The notes beneath the pieces are model-generated. The model worked only from the letters and a program-made list of their open reading frames with translations, was not told where the DNA came from and searched no databases. Below, in pieces: positions 44,486 through 51,787 of a stretch of DNA of 64,000 nt. The position numbers and the translations under genes are program-made. This DNA is from CAVPPA01 sp963841325 (lineage in GTDB: Bacteria; Patescibacteriota; Saccharimonadia; Saccharimonadales; UBA4665). Each line of letters begins with the position of its first letter. The stretch's first letter is position 1. The stretch covers positions 62,001 to 126,000 of the forward strand of contig CAWJBZ010000007.1 of assembly GCA_963841325.1 (NCBI GenBank). The letters are read 5' to 3'.

Positions 44486-45003
44486 GGTTTGAAGTGGAGG
44501 AGTGCGAAAAACGCACATCGGTTTTTCAAACCGCTCAACGCTTAACTTTGAACTAACTCTGAGGAACATCCTCGACTGATTCATGCATTACGGCATGTCT
44601 CAGGAGGGAAATCCTCACCTTACTCGAATAAATAACTTTAAGGAAGCGACGGCAGCGGAAACTCCTGCGGGGGGGATTTCAGGAGATGAGCCGCCGCCGC
44701 TTCCCTGTAAAGGAAGTCTAAAAAAAGAATACAACAAGGAGGTAAACGAGGAGACGCTACGGAAGAGATGGGGGATGGGAATGACTCCAGGTTTGGAGTG
44801 ACAGCTGACCGCTTGATCCCGAAGAGAAGTTACATGCCACTTACGAGGTATCCGCAGGTTGGTGGTTTGCGGATGTGTAACCACCGAGGGCAGAGTCACT
44901 TCCCATCCCCCTTGTAAAGATCCAGACATGACCTTTTGTGGTCGTTATGGCAGTGATTGCCACCGCATCAAAAGACAATGCTACATTCTCTTAAGATGTG
45001 GTG
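44486..45003. ncRNA. Candidate large structured RNA, about 520 bases, class unknown
   Basis: The stretch is gene-free and packed with perfect helices. They are GGTTTGAA/TTCAAACC (44486/44525) enclosing GTGCG/CGCAC; GAGGA/TCCTC (44561/44569); CATGC/GCATG (44582/44593); a 15-position stem 44642-44656/44690-44704 enclosing CTCCTG/CAGGAG; a long-range stem 44771-44787/44893-44910 with one bulge; an H-type pseudoknot, ATCCGCA/TGCGGAT (44850/44868) with GGTGGTT/AACCACC (44861/44879); TGGCA/TGCCA (44948/44958); and a 9-bp stem 44961-44969/44995-45003. Strand is unsettled: the 15-position stem is complete (two G-U) only as minus-strand RNA, the last stem only as plus. A TATAAT lies at 45116-45111 on the minus strand. 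Confidence 0.5.
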
Positions 45004-45186
45004 ACAAACCTTGCCAATGGCTATCAATTCAGGGCGATTAAATATCAAGTAAATAAGACCTTGCTATCGTGTAAAGTTGCTTCTGGTTAAACCATCAGTC
45101 AACCAAAACGATTATATTCTACTATCGCCCTCTAGATATGTCCAGGATTTAGATAAAACAATTTGGTTGTTATGAATTTATTAAAA

Positions 45187-46374
45187 CTAACGGTGTAACT
45201 GGTGGTGTGGTTTTTCCGTTGAATCATCGACAGTAATCGCTACAGCCGTGTGGTAATTGATTTTCGGTAATCGGCGTAGTTGTAGACAAATCATCCCGAG
45301 TCCAAACCAAACCGTTAGTAATATTACTAAAATCTTGATGATCGGTAGGATTAAAAGTATCAACAGAAGAACTGCGCCTAGCAGCATGAAATATATCGCG
45401 TTATTGGTCACACGATGGAGCAATAAACGTCCCAGGTAATAGGCCACAACAGGCGCTGACAACACTAACGCACTCAGCCAGAGCAATAGCAAAACAACCG
45501 CCAATGGCATACCGATTACGGTTATACATAACAGCACAATCACTACTGGTGTAACAATACTGACGACTAAACCGATTAGAAAGGTTTTGAGCGGTTCAAC
45601 AATTGCAACTCCACTGGCCATTTGTAAGACTTGTGGCAATAACAGCACTACCACCAAGGCGGCAATCATTAGGGCGACGAACAAATACAGTTCCAACCAC
45701 CAACGATGACCAGATAACCAACCAAAGCGCGTCTGTTTTGGTATGGTCTGGCTAATTGTGCCAGCAACTTTGGAGCCGTTGACCTTAGTAAGTAAGTGTT
45801 TGCTGGTGTAGTTTATATTCCCGCTAATTGTCGCTTCATTACCAAGTGTCAAGCTGGCATCAACTGATTGGACGTTTCGGTCAACTTGACCATTAATAGT
45901 TACGCTGTTGGCGGCCACCACTAAATCCCTGCCAATTGAACCATTATCAACGATTGTTTGACTAGCTATACTGGCATCTCCAGTTACTTTACTATTGGCT
46001 CCAAGCGTGACGTTTTGCCCAGCAGCCGATATATTACGACTGATAGTACCATCAACGGTAATATTTTGACCAATTACTCTGACGTTACCGTTTACTAGTC
46101 CGGATATTTGAACACTCTGGCCGGCACAGATAACATCACCATTAATAGTACCGGTCACACTAATATTTTGAGCGGCACAGAACAGATCACCGTTAACAGT
46201 CCCAGCAATATCAACCGTCTGCCCAGCTACAAAAAGCGTTTTATTAAGTTGCTGACCGGCTGCGACAGTAACATCATTACCCGACTGAAATCCTTGAGCA
46301 TAAGCAGCCGCCGATAGTCCAACTATCGGCAATAACACCAATAATACTAATGCTAGACGTTTCTGACCGATCAT
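45187..46374 (-). CDS. Bactofilin-like beta-helix membrane protein
   Basis: The 395-residue protein has a signal peptide or N-terminal anchor (1-26) and a repetitive beta-helical region of about 190 residues with bactofilin-type GxVNGDLFCAAQNISVTGTINGD repeats (split). Four hydrophobic helices follow (about 228-370), and the C-terminus is cytoplasmic and His-rich. The repeat region would lie outside the membrane, unlike classical cytoplasmic bactofilins, so it may be a polymer-forming envelope scaffold. It is translationally coupled to the small upstream gene (ATGA overlap). Confidence 0.75.
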   Translation of the reverse strand: MIGQKRLALVLLVLLPIVGLSAAAYAQGFQSGNDVTVAAGQQLNKTLFVAGQTVDIAGTVNGDLFCAAQNISVTGTINGDVICAGQSVQISGLVNGNVRVIGQNITVDGTISRNISAAGQNVTLGANSKVTGDASIASQTIVDNGSIGRDLVVAANSVTINGQVDRNVQSVDASLTLGNEATISGNINYTSKHLLTKVNGSKVAGTISQTIPKQTRFGWLSGHRWWLELYLFVALMIAALVVVLLLPQVLQMASGVAIVEPLKTFLIGLVVSIVTPVVIVLLCITVIGMPLAVVLLLLWLSALVLSAPVVAYYLGRLLLHRVTNNAIYFMLLGAVLLLILLILPIIKILVILLTVWFGLGMICLQLRRLPKINYHTAVAITVDDSTEKPHHQLHR

Positions 46375-46679
46375 TTAGTACTAGCTTTGTTGTTACTAGG
46401 ATGAGTTGACCAAGCGTGAGCTAGCATTAAAGCCATGATTAAGACCGCTATCATAAAGAGTGTAGCTGCCCGGAATTCATGAGCTCGTGGGTGAGCAAAG
46501 TGCAGCAAAACACCTGCTACCACAAAATTAGCCCATCCCCAGACAACATTGACCATAGCTGAAGATGGTCTACCAAATGGTGTTTGGTGCTGTGCTCCAG
46601 CAATTCCCTTAACGAAATGAGGTACGCCGTTCGCGGCAAACAGCCCGGCGAGGAAGCTGTATATATATAGTGCAGCCAT
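46371..46679 (-). CDS. Small three-helix membrane protein
   Basis: This 102-residue protein has three hydrophobic segments and a conserved-looking ANGVPHFVKGIAGAQHQTPFG loop (split) after the first helix. AAGGA ten bases upstream favours the ATG at 46679 over one at 46688. Stop and start overlap with the bactofilin-like gene, so the two are made together. No function is known to me. Confidence 0.65.
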   Translation of the reverse strand: MAALYIYSFLAGLFAANGVPHFVKGIAGAQHQTPFGRPSSAMVNVVWGWANFVVAGVLLHFAHPRAHEFRAATLFMIAVLIMALMLAHAWSTHPSNNKASTK

Positions 46680-46861
46680 TATCTGCATATCCTTTATTTA
46701 ACAATAGCTTTATTGTATATCGAAGTGGCTAGCTGCTGTCAACTGTGACCGTGGTTTGCTTGCTTCTGGTTTACCGTTGTTGAACTGCCGTTGTGACAGA
46801 TTATAGTCAAATTATAATTCATCATAATATTTAATTATTCCCTACTTTATGCTTAAATAAT

Positions 46862-46883
46862 ACCACTTTGTTGAGGTGGTTTT
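46862..46883 (+). terminator. Terminator-like hairpin upstream of island 2
   Basis: ACCACTT (46862-46868) pairs with GAGTGGT-type GAGGTGGT (to 46880, one G-U) and is followed by TTTT. No plus-strand gene ends here, so it would insulate island 2 or end an unannotated short RNA. Confidence 0.35.
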
Positions 46884-46920
46884 ATCTATCTCCGAAGTCC
46901 TTTAACAATCAGGCTAGTCT

Positions 46921-46976
46921 ACACAAAGCGAGAAGCAAGAATTCAACTAATTACTGCTTTACTCCTCGTTTTGTGA
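46921..46976 (+). promoter_or_regulatory. Island 2 leader hairpin with ACACAAAGYGAG base
   Basis: CACAAAGCGAG (46922-46932) pairs with CTCGTTTTGTG (46965-46975, one G-U). A further interrupted helix extends the stem to about position 46939 on the left and 46957 on the right. The stem base matches the island 1 hairpin; the two differences keep pairing (G-C to G-U and U-G to C-G). It ends 61 bases before the start codon. Confidence 0.65.
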
Positions 46977-47036
46977 TATGTGAACCAGCATGGATTTTCT
47001 GACCGCAAACAAAACGATCCGTACAGGAGAAACCCC

Positions 47037-47411
47037 ATGGGAAACACCGTGCTTAGAGCGCTACATCGGATTTACGCGACGGCGTGGACATTGTTAGTCC
47101 GCGTCTCGTGGACCTGCTTCCTATGCGGGTCAGTCATTTGCTCCGTGTCAGTGGGTACCGCCGTTGTGCCAAGCCTAGCACTACATCAAACGCTGCCAAA
47201 CACAGCGATACCGCGCCTTGCCGAGATCGGTGTGATCATCGTCTTGACCCCCCTGATCGTAGTCGCCGCAGCGGCCATGGCTTTCGTGTCGCTTGTCTTC
47301 ATCTACTGCGTCTTGCATGCTATCGTCACCCGAAACATCTCTGCTGGTGGTCGGCAAGTCGTACGTGTCGTGAAGACAATACACACGGGGCCCGGGCAGA
47401 TTGCCGCCTGA
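47037..47411 (+). CDS. Unrecognised small membrane protein, island 2
   Basis: AGGAGA (47025-47030) six bases before ATG 47037 fixes the start; an in-frame GTG at 46980 is too close to the hairpin. The 124-residue protein is strongly hydrophobic with two or three membrane helices (about 14-45 and 64-95), two Cys in FLCGSVICSV, and a basic tail (GGRQVVRVVKTIHTGPG). No family is recognised. Codon use is GC-ending, unlike flanking genes. Confidence 0.55.
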   Translation: MGNTVLRALHRIYATAWTLLVRVSWTCFLCGSVICSVSVGTAVVPSLALHQTLPNTAIPRLAEIGVIIVLTPLIVVAAAAMAFVSLVFIYCVLHAIVTRNISAGGRQVVRVVKTIHTGPGQIAA

Positions 47412-47429
47412 TAGACTAGCCTGGTCAAA

Positions 47430-47465
47430 ACCCGGAGGGAGGGAGTTCTTTCCAACCCTCCGGGT
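47430..47465 (+). terminator. Island 2 3' hairpin
   Basis: ACCCGGAGGG (47430-47439) pairs perfectly with CCCTCCGGGT (47456-47465) around a 16-base loop. There is no T-run, so intrinsic termination would be weak. It lies seven bases after the right arm of the island inverted repeat. Confidence 0.6.
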
Positions 47466-47466
47466 G

Positions 47467-47518
47467 GATGACCTGAGTTGATTACTGTAACCCAATTACA
47501 GTCAGTCACCGGGTCATC
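47467..47518 (+). repeat. Nested inverted repeats downstream of island 2
   Basis: GATGACC (47467-47473) pairs with GGTCATC (47512-47518), enclosing ACTGTAA (47484-47490) paired with TTACAGT (47496-47502). All four arms are perfect. This extends the structured 3' end of island 2 and stops about 100 bases before the rarA promoter. Confidence 0.55.
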
Positions 47519-47621
47519 GATTTCGTATACGTAAGTGAGTGCTTGCGCTGATGAGCTGGAAACAGTGAAATACGAGATATGGTAGGTTAAAATTCGGTAC
47601 AACAGTTAGTGAATCACGCCG

Positions 47622-47627
47622 TATAAT
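47622..47627 (+). promoter_or_regulatory. -10 box for a leaderless rarA mRNA
   Basis: Consensus TATAAT is six bases upstream of the GTG start at 47634. Confidence 0.6.
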
Positions 47628-47633
47628 AAAGAG

Positions 47634-48818
47634 GTGGAGACTAGACCATTGGCCGATCGGATGCGGCCGGAGAACTTGGATGACGTTGTTGGGCAAAAAC
47701 ACATTGTCGGACCAGGACAAATTGTCCGGGAAATTATTACCAAGAAGCAACCAACTTCCTTAATTTTTTGGGGTCCGCCCGGTAGTGGCAAGACTACCCT
47801 GGCGCGGCTGATCGCCCGGGAAACCGGTGCAGAATTTGTATTGTTAAGCGCTGTCACTGCCGGTAAAGCTGATGTTATAAAAGTTATCGAGCTGGCTAAA
47901 CAAAACCGGCGTCTAGGAAGTAAAACTATCTTATTTATTGATGAAATTCATCGTTTTAATAAAGCCCAGCAAGACGCTTTTTTGTCGTGCATGGAAGACG
48001 GTACGATTATTTTAATCGGCGCGACCACCGAAAACCCTAGCTTCGAAGTAATTAATCCGTTACTTTCCCGCTCTCGAGTTCTAGTGTTGGAACCACTGGC
48101 TAAAAATGACATCTTAACTATCATCCGCAGAGCCGCCAAAGCTGAAAAATTATCAGCTAAAAGGTTACCACTGAAAAGCCGCGATTTACTGGCAGAATTA
48201 TCCGGCGGTGATGCCCGGGTTGCTTTAAACGATTTGGAACTAGCCGCACAACTGACCCCAGATGTTATTACTCCGGAAATTGTACTGACCGCCGCCCAAA
48301 AACGGGTCCCGATTTATGACAAGGGCGGCGAGGAGCACTACAACGTGATCAGTGCTTTTATTAAGAGCCTCCGCGGGTCAGATGCCAATGCTTCCCTGTA
48401 TTATCTAGCCCGGATGCTCCAAGCCGGCGAAGATCCCAAATTTATTACCCGACGTATGATAATTTTCGCTTCAGAAGACATCGGTCTGGCTGCTCCGGCC
48501 GCTCTCAATTTAGCGGTTTCTGCCTTTTTAGCAGTAGAAAGAATCGGCCTACCAGAATGTCAATTCAGCTTATACCATTGTGCGGCCGTCCTGGCCAAAG
48601 CTCCTAAATCACGGGCTATCGCGGCTGCCATGCAGGGTGCTGCCGAGACCGCCCGTAATTACCCTAACCTGCCGGTGCCGCTGCATTTACGCAATGCCCC
48701 AACCAAATTAATGAAAGACATAGGCTACCAAAAGGGTTATCGCTGGGAAGCTAATTTTCAGCACCAAGCTGGTTTTTTACCTCCGGAATTGAAGGATCTG
48801 AACTTTTTCGATGAATAG
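47634..48818 (+). CDS. rarA: Replication-associated recombination protein RarA (MgsA)
   Basis: AAA+ ATPase of the clamp-loader clade acting at stalled forks. RPENLDDVVGQKHIVG opens the domain; Walker A GPPGSGKTT (near residue 52), Walker B ILFIDEIHRFNKAQQD and sensor 1 IGATTENPSFEV follow. The C-terminal tetramerisation region includes EEHYNVISAFIKSLRGSDANASLYYLARMLQAGEDP (split). 394 residues. GTG start with no Shine-Dalgarno. Confidence 0.95.
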   Translation: METRPLADRMRPENLDDVVGQKHIVGPGQIVREIITKKQPTSLIFWGPPGSGKTTLARLIARETGAEFVLLSAVTAGKADVIKVIELAKQNRRLGSKTILFIDEIHRFNKAQQDAFLSCMEDGTIILIGATTENPSFEVINPLLSRSRVLVLEPLAKNDILTIIRRAAKAEKLSAKRLPLKSRDLLAELSGGDARVALNDLELAAQLTPDVITPEIVLTAAQKRVPIYDKGGEEHYNVISAFIKSLRGSDANASLYYLARMLQAGEDPKFITRRMIIFASEDIGLAAPAALNLAVSAFLAVERIGLPECQFSLYHCAAVLAKAPKSRAIAAAMQGAAETARNYPNLPVPLHLRNAPTKLMKDIGYQKGYRWEANFQHQAGFLPPELKDLNFFDE

Positions 48819-48901
48819 TTTACCCGCTGCTCATCGCAATTCTTACTGACAAAAGTCTATTTCTGTGGCTTATATAATAAAAGTAAACGGAGGGAAACAT
48901 T

Positions 48902-49360
48902 ATGGAGCCAGGAGCACATTTTCAAATGACAAGTTCGGCTTTCGCCGAGGGCGGCCCGATACCAGTCAAATATACCTGTAAAGGCGAGAATGTCAGCCCG
49001 CCGTTGATTGTCCGAGACGTACCAGCCGGTGCGGTTAGTTTAGCCCTGATAATGCACGACCTAGATGCACCGATTAGCGATTTTCTGCACTGGACAGTTT
49101 GGAACCTGAAGACCGATTTACCATTTTTGGTTGAAAACGAATTACCCAAAGGAGCACTTCAGGGTACTAATGATGCTGGTAAAATCGGTTATACTGGTCC
49201 TTGCCCGCCGTCAGGTACTCACCATTATCAATTTGATCTCTTCGCCCTGAATGCCCAGCTTAATGTAAGTAATGGCGCCAACCGGCAGGTGGTCGAGAAA
49301 GCCATAGCTGACCACACGATTGCTAAGACAACCCTAACCGGTTTATTTGGTTCCGGTTAA
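48902..49360 (+). CDS. PEBP-family protein (YbhB/YbcL-like)
   Basis: Phosphatidylethanolamine-binding-protein fold; the bacterial role is unclear. The anion-binding signature is present: LALIMHDLDAPISDFLHWTVWNL (split) and GKIGYTGPCPPSGTHHYQFDLFAL (split). At 152 residues it matches YbhB. It has its own promoter (TATAAT near 48870) and a good Shine-Dalgarno (CGGAGGG), in contrast to the leaderless genes nearby. Confidence 0.92.
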   Translation: MEPGAHFQMTSSAFAEGGPIPVKYTCKGENVSPPLIVRDVPAGAVSLALIMHDLDAPISDFLHWTVWNLKTDLPFLVENELPKGALQGTNDAGKIGYTGPCPPSGTHHYQFDLFALNAQLNVSNGANRQVVEKAIADHTIAKTTLTGLFGSG

Positions 49361-49367
49361 TTGTTAT

Positions 49368-50126
49368 TTAAAGTGTTTTACTGGCAATTCTCAGGGCGAG
49401 TTGGCGCCGAGGCATTGAGGTCTTTGAGGTCACCACACTAACCGCTAAAGCGGCTAACCCACCAGCTAATGCTCGTGTCTTGGCGCTTAATCGTTCAGTG
49501 CTTGTCGACTTTGGGTTGGGGTGTAGGGCAAACCGAGGGGATTCGGAAGCAAAAGCGATGAATACGGCAAAGGCCCCTACGGCCAGACCCTTTTGTCTAT
49601 CACCATCGATAGCTTCAGCTATACTAACTCGTCGGGCGGTATTAATTTGAAACTGGTCAACTCTGGGAAAGGCATCTGGTCGAGCCAAGCGTCTAGCCTG
49701 TTCTAGATCCGTCCAAGCTTGTCGTATATAAAAAAGAGTAGCTGTTGGTTCGGTAGCTTGACCGGCTTTTTGGGCTTGGATATCCTGACGCAGCCGGCCG
49801 ACGCCGCAGTAAAGGGCGCTGGCGCCGCGGGCGCGTAAAGCTTCTTGCAAATCATCCGGCATGTTATCTTCCACTTGTGACAAAAGGCTGTCATGAATGG
49901 CATATGCCCGATCTGCCCATAAAATGGTATTAGTAATATCTCCTGATCTGTCATATTGGGCAGCGATGTCTCGGGCGGCACGGCCTTGGAGAGATGAACC
50001 TTCAGGCGCTATACGAAAGGCTCTAATATTGTGCAGGCGGGCTTCGGTATATTGACCGTGGCTGTGAAAATGTGAGGCCTGAATCATTTCACTGCGATAA
50101 GGTATTTCCCATTCTGAACCAGGCAT
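49368..50126 (-). CDS. Unrecognised protein with TPR-like helices and C-terminal membrane segment
   Basis: The 252-residue protein consists mostly of paired amphipathic helices (residues ~15-160), for example SHGQYTEARLHNIRAFRIAPEGSS (split), as in tetratricopeptide-like arrays. A hydrophobic stretch near 180-200 and another near 230 may be membrane-embedded. The ATG at 50126 is preferred over an in-frame GTG at 50144; TAAACT lies eight bases upstream. No family is recognised. Confidence 0.6.
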   Translation of the reverse strand: MPGSEWEIPYRSEMIQASHFHSHGQYTEARLHNIRAFRIAPEGSSLQGRAARDIAAQYDRSGDITNTILWADRAYAIHDSLLSQVEDNMPDDLQEALRARGASALYCGVGRLRQDIQAQKAGQATEPTATLFYIRQAWTDLEQARRLARPDAFPRVDQFQINTARRVSIAEAIDGDRQKGLAVGAFAVFIAFASESPRFALHPNPKSTSTERLSAKTRALAGGLAALAVSVVTSKTSMPRRQLALRIASKTL

Positions 50127-50182
50127 AATTATATAGTTTATCACCTACTATTACAGACTACACATTTATGTGTTGATAATAC

Positions 50183-51454
50183 CTAGGTATTTCTGAATGT
50201 TCTGACGACGGCATAGGCTCCGCCAATAATAAATACCCCGGCTACTAACATGCCGAATTGGTTACCATCCAGCGTAAAACCGACAAACGGCACCTGCTTA
50301 ATGGTAGTGGCCAGGGCGCCAATACTGATCGCACCCAGTCCCAACCCGATACTAAATAATGATTCAATACCGCCCATAACCGTTCCCCGGTTATGTTCTT
50401 CGGCGGCTTCTTGGGCCATGGTCATAGCCAGAGTTAAAGCAAGAGCAAAAGCTGCCCCAAAAGGCACCGCTAAAGCAAAGGCAATCACAGTTACCGGTAT
50501 TAGGGCCATGCTGATGATAATTCCTCCCAACACGGCAATGGCTGCCGAAAAGATATAAGCCCGTCCTTTACGATGAACTAACTGCCGAACAATCAACAGC
50601 CCGATGCCCATACCGGCACCCCACAACGATATCAACCAACCAAAGGTGGTAGACGAAGCGTGAAGTGTTTTATTGACATAACCAATGCCAACCGCAAACA
50701 ATACTCCGCCGCCGAACATCGCCGCAGCAATGCCATAAGCTAACCCACGGATGGTTTCATTCTGCCAGACTGCTCTCATACCTCTAATGAAGTCTTCGTG
50801 AAAACTCATATTACGGTGAATAGCCATATGTTTTTTATTAGTCCGAAACCGCATATTAGCAATCAGGAGTGCTGAGATTATAAAGGTAGCTGAGTCGGCA
50901 AAGAAAGCTAACGTTTGCGGATTAGTATCAATCCGATGCGCAAACGGTAAGATGTGCGGATACAGTCCACTGGCTCCACGGAGTAAGCCAAATAAGGCCC
51001 CGGCAATCGGCAACATGCCATACGACGAAGCTAAGATGAGACCGTTAGCCGTCTCAAGGGTGTCTTTGGGTACAAATTGCGGGGTCGAAGCATCTCGTGC
51101 CGGCACAAAGAACAGAGATATAAACTCGTGCGTAAAGGCAATGGCATAAACCAGCCACAGGTTGACAAACGGCACTAACATGATGATCCCTGCCCGCATT
51201 AGATCGGTAGTGATCATGATGGTTTTACGCGACAAGCGGTCGGCTAACACGCCACCAATCGGTGCTGCAAACATCGGCGGCACCAGTCTAAGAATCAGTA
51301 TCACAGCCACACTAGTGGCTTGTCCGGTTAATGAATAGACTAAAGCAATAAAGGCGAAAGTTGCCAACCAGTCGCCAAGACCAGAAATTAATTGTCCGGT
51401 AAAGAGTTTACGGAAATTACTCGTTCGATAGAGTGTTTGAGTTACATTAGCCAC
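50183..51454 (-). CDS. Major facilitator superfamily transporter
   Basis: The 423-residue protein has about twelve membrane helices. The MFS loop 2-3 motif is visible as GGVLADRLSRKTIMITTDL, which matches the GxLaDrxGrk pattern. It resembles the TIGR00900/MFS_3 group of drug-type exporters. The substrate is not inferable. It is divergent from tRNA-Gln across a 225-base spacer. Confidence 0.88.
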   Translation of the reverse strand: MANVTQTLYRTSNFRKLFTGQLISGLGDWLATFAFIALVYSLTGQATSVAVILILRLVPPMFAAPIGGVLADRLSRKTIMITTDLMRAGIIMLVPFVNLWLVYAIAFTHEFISLFFVPARDASTPQFVPKDTLETANGLILASSYGMLPIAGALFGLLRGASGLYPHILPFAHRIDTNPQTLAFFADSATFIISALLIANMRFRTNKKHMAIHRNMSFHEDFIRGMRAVWQNETIRGLAYGIAAAMFGGGVLFAVGIGYVNKTLHASSTTFGWLISLWGAGMGIGLLIVRQLVHRKGRAYIFSAAIAVLGGIIISMALIPVTVIAFALAVPFGAAFALALTLAMTMAQEAAEEHNRGTVMGGIESLFSIGLGLGAISIGALATTIKQVPFVGFTLDGNQFGMLVAGVFIIGGAYAVVRTFRNT

Positions 51455-51499
51455 AGAGTTACTCCAACCAATTAACTAGACAAGTTTGGGCAATATAAT

Positions 51500-51630
51500 A
51501 ACAAAACGCTGTAGCTATGGCCATACAGAGTTGATACTTTGGCTTAGCTAAGGTATTTACGCTGTCCCTTCCCTTGCTCGCCTGAATATCACTATACCGT
51601 AAATACTGGCTAAAGCTCGCAGGCTTTTAT
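51500..51630 (+). ncRNA. Possible small structured RNA or leader with competing stems
   Basis: GTATTTACG (51553-51561) pairs perfectly with CGTAAATAC (51598-51606), extended outward by GCTT/AAGC with bulges. GCCTG (51580-51584), inside that loop, can instead pair with CAGGC (51620-51624), which is followed by TTTT. The two helices cross, giving either a pseudoknot or a switch between an antiterminator-like and a terminator-like form. A CTGTA/TACAG hairpin lies just upstream. No coding frame is apparent. Confidence 0.35.
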
Positions 51631-51679
51631 ATAATCTTGTCGACTAATTAGTTATTATAAAGTTAGGTTTTTAATTCAT

Positions 51680-51754
51680 TGGGGCGTGGCCAAGTGGTAA
51701 GGCGCCTGTCTCTGGAACAGGAGATCGTAGGTCCGAATCCTACCGCCCCAGCCA
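51680..51754 (+). tRNA. tRNA-Gln (anticodon CUG)
   Basis: The acceptor stem TGGGGCG/CGCCCCA is perfect, and the D arm is GCCAAGTGGTAAGGC. The anticodon stem CCTGT/ACAGG holds loop CTCTGGA, so positions 34-36 are CTG, reading CAG. The T arm is GTAGG-TCCGAAT-CCTAC. Discriminator G is at 51751 and CCA (51752-51754) is encoded. The GatCAB operon in the window may act on Glu charged to this tRNA. Confidence 0.95.
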
Positions 51755-51787
51755 AAATAAAATTTTATGATTGCTTAGGTTTTGACT

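Larger units (their letters stand above)
46910..47465 (+). other. GC-rich island 2: end-paired, hairpin-led module with one small membrane-protein gene
   Basis: A perfect 11-bp inverted repeat, CAGGCTAGTCT (46910-46920) and AGACTAGCCTG (47413-47423), brackets the hairpin, leader and gene; the right copy follows the stop codon directly. A sample 60-base line counts 60% GC by hand. The order (paired ends, ACACAAAGYGAG hairpin, ~60-base leader, strong Shine-Dalgarno, small unknown gene, 3' hairpin) repeats island 1 at 25340-26172 although the inverted-repeat sequences differ. Confidence 0.5.

Noticed and set aside
44340..44516. N-terminal extension of the 3-methyladenine glycosylase
   Set aside because: The 59 extra residues are not part of the family fold and have no supporting Shine-Dalgarno.
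44583..44929. Small open frames inside the structured region
   Set aside because: They have low-complexity, proline/glycine-rich products, and alternative frames on both strands are equally open; the helices explain the sequence better.
44561..44970. RNase P RNA in the structured region (GAGGAACATCC and GTGATTGCC resemble conserved RNase P segments)
   Set aside because: The first match changes bases that are essentially invariant in RNase P and folds as a simple hairpin (GAGGA/TCCTC); the second lies in a TGGCA/TGCCA hairpin. The rest of the RNase P core could not be placed.
44486..45003. tmRNA or SRP RNA in the same region
   Set aside because: No tRNA-like ends with GGTTCRANYCC, no tag reading frame, and no SRP tetraloop motif were seen on either strand.
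47084..47602. Other open frames overlapping the island 2 gene
   Set aside because: GC-rich sequence leaves several frames open; only the frame starting at 47037 has a good Shine-Dalgarno and a coherent membrane-protein pattern.
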